A DNA stretch of 64,000 nt, taken from contig NZ_JACHGJ010000006.1 of the NCBI RefSeq assembly GCF_014207565.1, forward strand, positions 62,001 to 126,000, read 5' to 3'. The notes under the pieces were generated by a model that made no database searches, was not told the DNA's origin, and saw nothing but the letters and a program-made list of their open reading frames with translations. This DNA is from Spirochaeta isovalerica. Lineage in GTDB: Bacteria; Spirochaetota; Spirochaetia; DSM-2461. The translations under genes were made by a program, and so were the position numbers. This document shows, in pieces, positions 36,599 to 45,138 of this stretch (position 1 is its first letter; each line of letters opens with the position of its first letter).

Positions 36599-38008
36599 AT
36601 GAGTGATATAAAAACAGATAAAAACGAACAGCTTGAGCTTAAAGAGGGACTGGCCCACAAAGAAGAGGGGCTCTGGTCCGTTTATCTCAGGCGCTTTAAA
36701 AAACATAAACTGGGAAATCTGGGATTCATCATCCTGGCCGTGTTTTATACGTTGGCTCTTCTTGCCGACTTTGCTTCTCCTTACAGTATGGGCTGGACTG
36801 ATAAGATGAAATCCTACCATCCTCCATCAAAAATTTACTGGACCTATAATGACGGGGAGAAAACCCGTTTTAAACCTTATGTTTACGAGCAGAAAATCGT
36901 CAACATCGCTTTTAAGAAATACGGTGTAATCGCTCCTTATTCCATGCGCGCTATATCCATTGAAACCATCCCCGGCAAAGCGGAGTTGCGTTCTATAGCC
37001 AACCAGAAAGATTATAATGAGCGGAAGAACACCATTGTTACCGAAGTGGCCAGCTTTTACGGCATTTCTTCAACCGGAGAAGTCGCCGGAAGACTGGAAG
37101 CGGCAATCGCCGAACTGGAAAAAAGCTCCGATCCCGACGCCAGCATGATTTTCAATATCGGAACCAAAGAAGTTAACGGAAAAGAGGAATCTCTCGACAT
37201 TCACCTGGTTAAGGGTAACAAAAATTTTATCAGCTTTTTCAATCGAGGAATTCCCTATGAGTTTCTGGGGCTTTTCAAAACTGACATTCATTTTTTCGGT
37301 TCGGAAACAGGCGGATTCTTTCTCTTCGGAGGAGACGCACTGGGCCGTGACCTTCTTTCCAGATTGCTCCATGGTTCCAGAATCTCTCTGACAGTCGGTA
37401 TCGTAGGATCCATCATTTCCTTTATCATCGGATTGATTATCGGTGGTATTTCCGGGTTCTTCGGAGGCTGGGTCGATTCTGTACTAATGAGATTTACGGA
37501 AGTCGTCATTTCCTTTCCTTCCATTTATCTGCTCTTCACATTGCGGTCTTCTCTGCCTTCAGGGCTCAACTCGATTCAGATTTATATGCTGATTATTATT
37601 ATTCTGGCATTTGTGAGCTGGGCATCGCTGGCCCGTATTATCAGAGGAATGGTTCTCTCTCTCAGAAATGAGGATTATGTCCTCAGTGCCAAGACGATGG
37701 GACTTTCCGATATCAAGATTATTGTGAAGCACATTCTTCCCAATACGGTCTCCTTTGTCATTGTCCAGCTGACTCTCTCCATTCCCGGTTACATTCTCGG
37801 TGAATCGGCTCTGAGTCTTCTCGGTCTGGGTATTACAGAACCGCAGTCCAGTTGGGGTAATATGCTCTCCGTAGCCCGAAACTACAGAGTCGTTCAGGAC
37901 TTTCCCTGGATACTTATCCCAGGTTTCACAATCTTCCTGTCCATCATGGCATGGAATTTCTTCGGCGACGGTGTCAGAGATGCGGTTGACCCGAAGAGTA
38001 AACACTAA
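36599..38008 (+). CDS. oppC: Oligopeptide ABC transporter permease, OppC/DppC type, with a large extra loop
   Basis: At 469 residues this is about 170 longer than ordinary OppC. One helix at about 41-60 is followed by a hydrophilic segment of about 180 residues that should face the periplasm, then the canonical core resumes with GGDALGRDLLSRLLHGSRISL near residue 243. Five more helices and the EAA motif SAKTMGLSDIKIIVKHILPN follow. In standard OppC proteins only about 40-50 residues separate the first helix from GTDxxGRD. The insert contains mixed alpha/beta sequence without a recognised domain. It begins immediately after the oppB stop codon. Confidence 0.9.
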   Translation: MSDIKTDKNEQLELKEGLAHKEEGLWSVYLRRFKKHKLGNLGFIILAVFYTLALLADFASPYSMGWTDKMKSYHPPSKIYWTYNDGEKTRFKPYVYEQKIVNIAFKKYGVIAPYSMRAISIETIPGKAELRSIANQKDYNERKNTIVTEVASFYGISSTGEVAGRLEAAIAELEKSSDPDASMIFNIGTKEVNGKEESLDIHLVKGNKNFISFFNRGIPYEFLGLFKTDIHFFGSETGGFFLFGGDALGRDLLSRLLHGSRISLTVGIVGSIISFIIGLIIGGISGFFGGWVDSVLMRFTEVVISFPSIYLLFTLRSSLPSGLNSIQIYMLIIIILAFVSWASLARIIRGMVLSLRNEDYVLSAKTMGLSDIKIIVKHILPNTVSFVIVQLTLSIPGYILGESALSLLGLGITEPQSSWGNMLSVARNYRVVQDFPWILIPGFTIFLSIMAWNFFGDGVRDAVDPKSKH

Positions 38009-38075
38009 AAGATAACAGGGGCGATGCGTTAGCGTCGATGACCCCTGTTCGTCGAGAAAAGAGGATGATGTAAAA

Positions 38076-39152
38076 ATGGGAAATAACGAAAAAAACGAAA
38101 AGATAATTGAAGTCAAAGGGCTGAAAACACACTTCCACCTCCATGATCATACTGTTCGAGCGGTAGACGGAGTGGACTTTTATGTCAACGCCGGTGAGAC
38201 TCTCGGAATCGTAGGTGAATCGGGATGCGGTAAATCCATCACATCCATGTCGATTATGCGGCTCATCCAGTCTCCTCCCGGAAAAATAGAAGGGGGGGAA
38301 ATCCTCTTTCACGGGGAAGACCTTGTGACTGCTACCGAAGAGAGAATGAGGAAGATCAGGGGGAACAAAATCTCCATGATTTTCCAGGAACCCATGACGT
38401 CTCTCAATCCCGTCTACACTGTGGGGTACCAGATCTCCGAAGTTCTCATGCTCCACAGAAAGATGACTCAGGACGAAGCTCTCAAAGAAAGCGAAAGATT
38501 GCTCGACCTGGTCGGCATATCCGATCCCGAGGAAAGGGTCAACGAGTATCCCTTTCAGCTTTCCGGTGGTTTGAGGCAGCGTGTCATGATCGCGATGGCC
38601 ATGGCCTGTCAGCCTGAGATACTGATTGCCGACGAGCCTACGACTGCTCTCGATGTAACGATTCAGGCACAGATCCTTCACCTTATGAAAGATCTGAAGG
38701 AAACTCAGAATACGGCGACTATTTTCATTACTCATGACCTGGCTGTTATCGCCAGCTTTACTGACAGGGTCATGGTCATGTACTCCGGTGTCTGCGTGGA
38801 ACAGGCTCCGGTTAAAGAGCTGTTTAAAAATACAAAACACCCTTATACGGAAGGGCTTCTCAGTTCAGTTCCCGTTCTCGGAGAGGGGAAATATGAAGCT
38901 GACGGCAAACGGCGTTTTCTCAAAACTATCGAAGGAAGTCTGCCCGATCAGAGGAATTATCCCAAAGGGTGCCGTTTTGCACCGCGTTGTAAAAAAGCCA
39001 TGGCCAAATGTCATGAAGCGGAACCGGCTTTAATCGATCTGACCGATGAGCACCAGGTTCGGTGTTTCCTTTACAGCGATGAAATTCAGGTGAAGGAAGA
39101 AGCCGGAAAAAACGGTAAATCTACAGCTAAGAAAGTAAAGGAGGGAAAATAA
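38076..39152 (+). CDS. oppD: Oligopeptide ABC transporter ATPase, OppD/DppD type
   Basis: A 358-residue ABC ATPase. Walker A GESGCGKS is at residues 47-54, the Q-loop in [11 protein letters not shown] near 108, the signature [10 protein letters not shown] near 160 and Walker [12 protein letters not shown] near 183, followed by the switch histidine in [10 protein letters not shown]. The C-terminal oligopeptide-type extension has cysteines spaced [14 protein letters not shown], matching the family's CxxxxC...C iron-sulfur-like cluster motif (positions about 308-321). It hydrolyses ATP together with OppF to drive import. It lies 67 bp after oppC and directly before oppF. Confidence 0.95.
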   Translation: MGNNEKNEKIIEVKGLKTHFHLHDHTVRAVDGVDFYVNAGETLGIVGESGCGKSITSMSIMRLIQSPPGKIEGGEILFHGEDLVTATEERMRKIRGNKISMIFQEPMTSLNPVYTVGYQISEVLMLHRKMTQDEALKESERLLDLVGISDPEERVNEYPFQLSGGLRQRVMIAMAMACQPEILIADEPTTALDVTIQAQILHLMKDLKETQNTATIFITHDLAVIASFTDRVMVMYSGVCVEQAPVKELFKNTKHPYTEGLLSSVPVLGEGKYEADGKRRFLKTIEGSLPDQRNYPKGCRFAPRCKKAMAKCHEAEPALIDLTDEHQVRCFLYSDEIQVKEEAGKNGKSTAKKVKEGK

Positions 39153-40295
39153 ATGAGCGAAACCATACTCAGAGTAGAAAATCTCAGAAAAATTTTCCCC
39201 GTTAAGGCCAGCGCCTTTTCCAATAAGAAATTGATGCTGAAAGCGGTTGACGGAGTTTCCTTTGAACTTAAAAAAGGTGAAACTCTCGGTCTGGTAGGGG
39301 AGTCCGGGTGCGGAAAAACCACAGTCGGCCGAACGCTGCTCCGCCTTTATGAAGCGGATGGGGGAAGGGTTTATCTCGATCCCGAAGATATGGACACGGT
39401 GGGAATCGGTCTCCTTGATAAAAAATATCTCGCTCTCCAGGATGAACTGGTGGAACTTCTGAAAACCAGGCCGAAAGGATATAAATCCAGAGAGAGGGCA
39501 CTCAATAGAGAAATCAAAGAGATTAAAGGCAAAGCCGATGCAAAGGCCAGGGATAAGGATTTCCTTGTCATGGACAGGGAGACACTCAAGAAAAGCCGTC
39601 AGAGAGTTCAGATGGTATTTCAGGATCCCTGGGCATCTCTCAATCCCAGGATGCTTGTAAAGGATATCATTTCCGAAGGCGTGAGAGAGTTCGGAATGAT
39701 GAAAGGGGAAGAAGTGGACAGGCTCGTCTCTGATCTGCTCCAGAAAGTCGGGCTTCCCAAAGCGGCAGCTGACCGGTATCCCCATGAGTTTTCCGGCGGA
39801 CAGAGACAGAGAATCTGTATCGCCCGCGCTCTGGCGGTCAATCCCGAAGTCATTGTTTGCGATGAGCCCGTTTCGGCGCTTGATGTTTCCATACAGGCAC
39901 AGGTTCTCAATCTTCTGATTGAGTTGCAGGAAGAATTCGGTCTGACCTATATCTTTATAGCCCATGACCTAAGTGTCGTTCAGTACATTTCCGACAGAGT
40001 CGCCGTTATGTATCTCGGAAAAATGGTGGAAATGGCGGAAAGCGTTGAATTATATGAATCTCCCCGCCATCCCTATACCCGGTCCCTTCTCGATTCGGTT
40101 CCCGTAGCTGATCCTGAACTGGATAGCGAACTGGTTCCTCTGGAAGGCGATGTTCCCAGCCCCGTAAATCCTCCGAGCGGATGCTATTTCCACCCGCGAT
40201 GCAAGTACAAAACTGAGATTTGCATGAGGGAAGCTCCGGAGTTGAAAGAACATGAACCCGGACGGCTTTATGCTTGTCATAATCCATTGAAGTAA
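39153..40295 (+). CDS. oppF: Oligopeptide ABC transporter ATPase, OppF/DppF type, with a charged insertion
   Basis: A 380-residue ATPase paired with OppD. Walker A GESGCGKT is at 49-56, the Q-loop in [12 protein letters not shown] near 154-165, the signature EFSGGQRQR near 213 and Walker [15 protein letters not shown] near 234. Between Walker A and the Q-loop there is an insert of about 55 residues (about 85-140) rich in K, E, R and D with a heptad-like look, absent from standard OppF. The C-terminal cysteine motif [15 protein letters not shown] is present. The start directly follows the oppD stop. A small membrane-protein gene follows 15 bp behind and is probably co-transcribed. Confidence 0.94.
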   Translation: MSETILRVENLRKIFPVKASAFSNKKLMLKAVDGVSFELKKGETLGLVGESGCGKTTVGRTLLRLYEADGGRVYLDPEDMDTVGIGLLDKKYLALQDELVELLKTRPKGYKSRERALNREIKEIKGKADAKARDKDFLVMDRETLKKSRQRVQMVFQDPWASLNPRMLVKDIISEGVREFGMMKGEEVDRLVSDLLQKVGLPKAAADRYPHEFSGGQRQRICIARALAVNPEVIVCDEPVSALDVSIQAQVLNLLIELQEEFGLTYIFIAHDLSVVQYISDRVAVMYLGKMVEMAESVELYESPRHPYTRSLLDSVPVADPELDSELVPLEGDVPSPVNPPSGCYFHPRCKYKTEICMREAPELKEHEPGRLYACHNPLK

Positions 40296-40310
40296 GGATA
40301 CAGGTATTAC

Positions 40311-40877
40311 ATGGCTAAACTGGATATTCGTATAAAGGAATCCGGAAAAGACAGCCTGAGAATAGAGTTGGGCGGCAGAAGCCGCCTTCTCTATTTAATA
40401 ATCTTTCTTTTTTTATCAACAGCTGTCTTCCTGTCTATAGATTTTTCCTATGATTTTACATCAGCCCGGATAGGCGGGACTCTCTTCACATTCCTTCTCA
40501 TTCTGATTTCTCTCGGAGTCACCATTACTGTCCGATCATTTACAATTGATAAATCCATTGGCGAACTGCAGAGAAATATAGGTTTGCCATTGGGAATATT
40601 TACAAAGACCCTGAAGAGCTTTCCCCTCGGCAGCAAACCGAAATTTCTCATTCGTTCGGACGGTCATATTTATAGCCGGGAAAGCATGGGAGGATCCCGT
40701 TTTTCCCAAACCGCCGGTACGGCTATGGCCCGTGGACGGAGCAAAGTGTCTCTTCGTCTGGAGATGGAGGAAAGCACGGTTACCCTATGCGAAGGCCCAT
40801 CAAAAGAGGAAATCCAGCAGGCGGCCGCTTATCTGTCGGCTTATCTCGGGATTCCCCTGTCTGAGAGTAATAATTGA
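40311..40877 (+). CDS. Unknown membrane protein, 188 aa, last gene of the opp operon
   Basis: Not recognised. Two hydrophobic segments (about residues 26-42 and 54-73) follow a basic, beta-like N-terminal 25 residues. After them residues 75-165 appear beta-rich and resemble bacterial PH-like or YdbS-like domains in general layout, with a helix near the C-terminus (KEEIQQAAAYLSAYLGI), but no diagnostic motif is seen. The gap to oppF is 15 bp, so it is most likely transcribed with the importer. No plus-strand terminator is obvious behind it; the hairpin there has its T run on the other strand. Confidence 0.65.
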   Translation: MAKLDIRIKESGKDSLRIELGGRSRLLYLIIFLFLSTAVFLSIDFSYDFTSARIGGTLFTFLLILISLGVTITVRSFTIDKSIGELQRNIGLPLGIFTKTLKSFPLGSKPKFLIRSDGHIYSRESMGGSRFSQTAGTAMARGRSKVSLRLEMEESTVTLCEGPSKEEIQQAAAYLSAYLGIPLSESNN

Positions 40878-40890
40878 CCTGAGTCTGCAA

Positions 40891-40920
40891 AGACAAAAAA
40901 TCCCCCGGGAACGGGGGATT
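40891..40920 (-). terminator. Rho-independent terminator of the pot operon
   Basis: A 9-bp stem AATCCCCCG/CGGGGGATT (40899-40907 with 40912-40920) has loop GGAA. Read on the minus strand it is followed by six T. It lies 17 bp after the potD stop codon. Confidence 0.88.
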
Positions 40921-40936
40921 CGATACTCGTTATATT

Positions 40937-41980
40937 TCAGTTGGAAGCCTTGATCTCAGTCCAGGCGTGGTCTACCACTTCATTGAAATCCTTCAAATCC
41001 ACATAAACTTCACACTTTTCAACTACGGCCTGAGGCGGATAAATCGCTTCGTCGTTTTTCACTTCATCGTCGAGCTGATCTCTGACTGACGGGATAGGCG
41101 TCGCATATCCGATATAATCGGCATTTCTTAAGGCTATGTCTTCCCTGCACATGAAGTTGATAAATTTTTCAGCCAGCTCTTTATTGGCCGTATTTTTGAG
41201 AATGACCCAGTTATCAAACCAGATATTCGAACCTTCATCAGGTACGCGATAGGCCATTTGGGGATTTTCTTCGATAATCCACCCGTAATCACCTGAATAG
41301 GCAAGGGCCAGATCGATTTCCCCGGAGGCCAGCATATCTTTCAAATTGTCTTCTCCGTAGGCCAGTACAAGTGGCTTCTGCTCGATGAGGAGGTTTTTGG
41401 CTTGTTCTATTTCCCCAGTATTCGTGCTGTTCAGAGAAAAACCCAGTTTTTTCAGAGCAACGGCGAAAGAGTCCCGGCTGCTGTTGTACATACCGATTTT
41501 CCCCGAGTATTTTTTATCCCAGAGAACATCCCAGCTGTCAACCGGATCGCTGATTTTATCGCTGTTGTAGAGAATGCCCAAAGTTCCCCACATATAGGGG
41601 ATGGAATATTGATTACCTTTGTCGAAAGGAAGATTGAGAAAAGATTCGCCGATCAGTTTCATGTTGGGAATATTTGCTTTATCCAGAGGGCTGAGCAGAT
41701 CCTCATTGATCATTCTTTCAATCATGTAATCGGAAGGGCAGGCCAGATCGTATTTTCCTCCGCCCTGTTTGATCTTTACATACATCTCTTCGTTGGAAGC
41801 AAAGAGCTCATAATTGACTTTGACTTCGAATTCCTTTTCGAAATCGCTGATAACCGACTCGTCGATGTAATCTCCCCAGTTATAGATATTCAATACCGGC
41901 TTATCGGAACCGCAGGAAAAAAGAGAGAATAACATGACTGTTATGACTGTGGATTTAATGCAGAAGAATGTTTTCTTCAA
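40937..41980 (-). CDS. potD: Spermidine/putrescine-binding lipoprotein PotD
   Basis: The 347-residue protein has a lipoprotein signal with LFSC, lipidated at about residue 23. The mature start LNIYNWGDYIDE is the known PotD/PotF signature. Other typical stretches are YDLACPSDYMIERM, PYMWGTLGILYNSDK and LALAYSGDYGW. It captures polyamines outside the inner membrane for the PotABC importer. The start is a TTG at 41980 placed 8 nt after AAAGGAGGAT, a very strong ribosome site that lies inside the end of potC; the two genes overlap by 26 bp. It is the last gene before the terminator. Specificity between putrescine and spermidine cannot be read by eye. Confidence 0.95.
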   Translation of the reverse strand: MKKTFFCIKSTVITVMLFSLFSCGSDKPVLNIYNWGDYIDESVISDFEKEFEVKVNYELFASNEEMYVKIKQGGGKYDLACPSDYMIERMINEDLLSPLDKANIPNMKLIGESFLNLPFDKGNQYSIPYMWGTLGILYNSDKISDPVDSWDVLWDKKYSGKIGMYNSSRDSFAVALKKLGFSLNSTNTGEIEQAKNLLIEQKPLVLAYGEDNLKDMLASGEIDLALAYSGDYGWIIEENPQMAYRVPDEGSNIWFDNWVILKNTANKELAEKFINFMCREDIALRNADYIGYATPIPSVRDQLDDEVKNDEAIYPPQAVVEKCEVYVDLKDFNEVVDHAWTEIKASN

Positions 41981-42761
41981 TGGCCAAATCCTCCTTTCGT
42001 GATTTTCTGTTTTTATTAATTATAAGCAGCAGTACAATGACCGTTGCAAACATTAGCGAAGATAATGCATTTATCTTGGGATTTATACCTCTTCGAGCCA
42101 TGGAGAACACAGCTATGGAGATATTGGAAACGCCCGAGCCGGTCGTAAAAAAACTAATCACAAAATCATCAATTGACATGGTAAAGGCAATGAGCCATCC
42201 GGAAATAATCGACTGTTTGAGCTGGGGCAGAATAATCTTGAACAGAGCTTCCACTGGCCTGGCGCCCAGATCCAATGCCGCTTCCATCTGATGGCGGGAC
42301 AGGCGTCTCAATACGGGAAGTACGGTTATAATGACATAGGGAATGGAAAACATGATATGGGCCAGGAGAAGAGTCATAAAACCGAAAGTCATTTTCAGAA
42401 AGATATAGAGAGACATTAGTGATATGGCCGTAACGAGATCGGGATTCAGAAGAGGAAGATCGTTAATGGACAGCAGAAGTCCCGATGATCTTCTCTTCAT
42501 GTGCCTTATGCCCCAGGCGGTGATGGTTCCTGCGATCGTGGAAAAGGTGGAGGCGATGAAAGCTATGAGAATCGTGTAACCCATGGCTCTGAGAATATTT
42601 CTGTCTCTGAAAAGTTCCATGTACCATCTCAGTGTGAAACCCGTCCATTTCGCTCCGGTACGGCCCTCGTTGAATGAATAGATGATCAGGACGAGAATAG
42701 GCATATAGAGAAAAACAAGCAGTAACAGAATCAGCCAGTGGGGAAGGTATTTTCTTTTCAT
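41955..42761 (-). CDS. potC: Spermidine/putrescine ABC transporter permease PotC
   Basis: A 268-residue permease with six hydrophobic segments. The N-terminal region has YMPILVLIIYSFNEGRTGAKW, as in PotC, and the EAA motif reads MEAALDLGARPVEALFKIILPQL near residue 160. FTMSIDDFVISFFTTG, a conserved PotC stretch, follows. Together with PotB it forms the polyamine channel. ATG 42761 follows GGGAGGAA and lies within the last four bases of potB, so translation is coupled. The reading frame extends into potD by 26 bp. Confidence 0.95.
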   Translation of the reverse strand: MKRKYLPHWLILLLLVFLYMPILVLIIYSFNEGRTGAKWTGFTLRWYMELFRDRNILRAMGYTILIAFIASTFSTIAGTITAWGIRHMKRRSSGLLLSINDLPLLNPDLVTAISLMSLYIFLKMTFGFMTLLLAHIMFSIPYVIITVLPVLRRLSRHQMEAALDLGARPVEALFKIILPQLKQSIISGWLIAFTMSIDDFVISFFTTGSGVSNISIAVFSMARRGINPKINALSSLMFATVIVLLLIINKNRKSRKEDLAIEENILLH

Positions 42762-43570
42762 GATTCCTCCCTTTTCTCTCTGTCAAAAAGGGATAGCAGA
42801 ATCATGGTGCTTAAGATCACGAGCATGAGAATGACGGAGATGGAACTGCCGAAATTCCAGTTTCCGACTTTCAGAAACTGTCTTTCTATCAGGTTGCCGA
42901 TCATCATATCCTGCCCCCCACCGAGAATTATGGGGATGATGAAAGTGCTGACAGAAGGCATGAAAACCAGTGAAATTCCTGAGATGATGCCTGGTAAAGA
43001 GAGGGGGAGAACGACTTTAAGAAAAACTGTCCGGTTATCGGCTCCGAGATCTCTCGCCGCTTCAATCAGTTTGTGATCCATTTTATCGAGAACCGATAGA
43101 ATCGGCAGGATCATAAAGGGAATGAAATTGTAAACCATCCCCAGGAGTACCGCACCCTCGGTATAGAGAAACTGAATCTTTTCCAGACCGGACAATTCCA
43201 GCAGGCTGTTCAGTAAACCCGTATTTCCCAGAATCGGTCTCCAGGCATAGGTCTTCAGGAGAAAATTTATCCACATGGGCAGCATGAGCAGCAGCATAAG
43301 GGTATTTTTGCTTTTGCCATCCTCCCGGCTGATCAGCAGGGCAATCGGATAGCCCAGAATCAGACAGATAAGTGTCGCCTTCAGTGCCAGTTCAAGAGAT
43401 TTCAGAAGAACTTTCAGGTAAAGGGGCGTAAAAAACATTCTGTACCCCTCCAGAGTGAAAGTGCCGTTCTTGCGGAAACTGAAAACCACTATGACGATCA
43501 GAGGCAGGACGATGATTACCGTAGCCCAGAGAGCATAAGGCCAGGCGTATCGGTTAAATCTGCTCTTCAC
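42758..43570 (-). CDS. potB: Spermidine/putrescine ABC transporter permease PotB
   Basis: A 270-residue permease with six hydrophobic segments. The EAA-type motif is [27 protein letters not shown] near residue 180. [19 protein letters not shown], between helices 3 and 4, is a conserved PotB segment. The start codon is GTG at 43570, with the ribosome site GAGGAAAG inside the end of potA (17-bp overlap). PotB and PotC form the heterodimeric membrane part of the PotABCD importer, energised by PotA. Confidence 0.95.
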   Translation of the reverse strand: MKSRFNRYAWPYALWATVIIVLPLIVIVVFSFRKNGTFTLEGYRMFFTPLYLKVLLKSLELALKATLICLILGYPIALLISREDGKSKNTLMLLLMLPMWINFLLKTYAWRPILGNTGLLNSLLELSGLEKIQFLYTEGAVLLGMVYNFIPFMILPILSVLDKMDHKLIEAARDLGADNRTVFLKVVLPLSLPGIISGISLVFMPSVSTFIIPIILGGGQDMMIGNLIERQFLKVGNWNFGSSISVILMLVILSTMILLSLFDREKREES

Positions 43571-44612
43571 GGTCTTTCCTCATGATGTGAATGGCATCGG
43601 GTTCTATATTCAATCCGATATTATCTCCGGGACTGGCCTGGACCGTATTGTGAAGAAGCCAGGTTGAGTGTTCCGTTTCAACAGTCATTTCCCAGTGAAC
43701 CCCCCGGAAAATGGTACTGATCACTTTTCCTCTCAGAGCCCCGTTGTCATCGGGGGAACAGATTATGATATCCTCGGGCCTGATAACGGCGTTTATCTCT
43801 TCGTTTTCTTTGAAATCTTTATCGACACAGGTAAAATCCCTTCCGGCGAGAGAGACGAGATAATCCTTTTTCATAGTGCCGGGAATGATATTGCTCTCTC
43901 CGATAAAATCAGCGACAAAAGTATTTTCCGGTTCGTTATAGATATCTACCGGCGTACCGTACTGCTGAATTCTTCCGCCGTTCATCACGGCGATATGATC
44001 GGACATGGAAAGAGCTTCTTCCTGATCGTGGGTGACGTAAATAAAAGTTATGCCGACCTGTTTCTGGATCCGCTTGAGCTCGTTCTGCATTCCCTGTCGG
44101 AGCTTGAGGTCCAGCGCCCCGAGCGGTTCGTCGAGGAGTAAAAGCCCGGGTTCGTTGACCAGGGCCCGTGCTATGGCTATGCGCTGCTGCTGCCCTCCGC
44201 TCAGGGAAGCAATGGAACGCTTTTCAAAATCGGGAAGATTGACAAGTTCCAGCATCTCTCCGATTTTTCTTCTGATCTCTTTTTCCGGCTTCCTGGAACA
44301 TCGCAGTCCGAAGGCTATATTTTCGCCTACATTGAGGTGGGGAAAGAGGGCATAGTTCTGAAAAACAGTATTGATATTTCTCTGGTAGGGGGGAATGGCG
44401 TTTATAATCCGGTTTTCGTAGAATATCTCTCCCCCGTCAGGTGTTTCAAAGCCGCCTACCATTCGTAAAGTAGTGGTTTTACCGCAACCGCTCGGGCCCA
44501 GCAGTGTCAGAAATTCATTTCTGTCGATCGACAGCGAAATATTATCGACCACACGCTGGCCGCCGTAGGACTTTGCCAGCCCCGAAATACGAAGGATTTC
44601 ATTCTTTTTCAA
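43554..44612 (-). CDS. potA: Spermidine/putrescine ABC transporter ATPase PotA
   Basis: A 352-residue ATPase: Walker [10 protein letters not shown] near residues 38-46, the Q-loop in [13 protein letters not shown], signature [15 protein letters not shown] near 137 and Walker [13 protein letters not shown] near 158, with the switch histidine in YVTHDQEEA. The last about 115 residues form the TOBE/OB regulatory domain of PotA/MalK-type ATPases. The start is TTG 44612, about 10 nt after a GGGGGTGAT ribosome site. It follows the 68-residue acidic protein gene by 27 bp with no terminator between, so both probably share a transcript. Confidence 0.95.
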   Translation of the reverse strand: MKKNEILRISGLAKSYGGQRVVDNISLSIDRNEFLTLLGPSGCGKTTTLRMVGGFETPDGGEIFYENRIINAIPPYQRNINTVFQNYALFPHLNVGENIAFGLRCSRKPEKEIRRKIGEMLELVNLPDFEKRSIASLSGGQQQRIAIARALVNEPGLLLLDEPLGALDLKLRQGMQNELKRIQKQVGITFIYVTHDQEEALSMSDHIAVMNGGRIQQYGTPVDIYNEPENTFVADFIGESNIIPGTMKKDYLVSLAGRDFTCVDKDFKENEEINAVIRPEDIIICSPDDNGALRGKVISTIFRGVHWEMTVETEHSTWLLHNTVQASPGDNIGLNIEPDAIHIMRKDREEQI

Positions 44613-44639
44613 CTATCCCATCACCCCCTGAATATTTTA

Positions 44640-44846
44640 TCAGTCTTCTATATATCCCTCGGAAGCGGCCAGATCGTACTCGTCTCCGTAGTCTTCCAGC
44701 TCTTCCATTCCCAGGCCGTACAATTTGTACTCTCCTGTCGGATCATCTTCTCTCAGATAGACCAGTTCCTCTTTGGCTACATCTCTATCATCGAAAACGG
44801 CGATAACATCGCTCTCCTCTTTAATAAACCACAATTTACGGGACAT
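44640..44846 (-). CDS. Small acidic protein, 68 aa, first gene of the pot transcript
   Basis: Not recognised. The reading frame has a very good ribosome site (AAAGGAG, 6 nt before ATG). The N-terminal 22 residues look like beta-strand, helix (KLWFIKEESDVIAVFDD), and the remainder is very acidic with many Glu, Asp and Tyr residues. The tail reads DYGDEYDLAASEGYIED. The net charge is strongly negative. There is no signal peptide or hydrophobic segment. It lies 27 bp before potA. A role with polyamines, which are polycations, is a tempting idea given the charge and the location, but that is inference only. Confidence 0.7.
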   Translation of the reverse strand: MSRKLWFIKEESDVIAVFDDRDVAKEELVYLREDDPTGEYKLYGLGMEELEDYGDEYDLAASEGYIED

Positions 44847-45138
44847 AGAATCTCCTTTCCGACTGAAATTCAGACAAAATCAGTCATACCGGCTTATGAG
44901 AAGGGTACTCGGGCTTTTTCTTTATCTGTTCGGGAAATAATATCCCCTTTTTGCTTTTTAAAAGCCTGAGATGCGTTCTCACTGGTGAACGGCATCGTGC
45001 TGCGCAACTCCTATACCAGTTCCGGTATAATAATAATGAAGATGACAGCAGACTTCCGTTAGCATGAAGGGTCCGTAGGTCTGCGGCTGAGTACCGAGTA
45101 CATCGATAGATTCAGCTGTTTTATATTTAAGGTTTCTT
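44847..45138. other. Divergent intergenic region with small hairpins, no recognised gene
   Basis: It separates the pot transcript (minus) from hisA (plus). TATACC/GGTATA (about 45012-45029) and GCAGAC/GTCTGC (45048-45053 with 45079-45084) could form hairpins in a hisA leader. GTACTC occurs twice on the minus strand near 45090. A minus-strand frame of 78 codons crosses the region but has no ribosome site and matches nothing I know. No riboswitch or T-box class was recognised. Confidence 0.4.

Noticed and set aside
37974-39965. Two long minus-strand frames opposite oppD and oppF
   Set aside because: Both are complements of strongly conserved ATPase sequence, and no promoter or ribosome site was seen.
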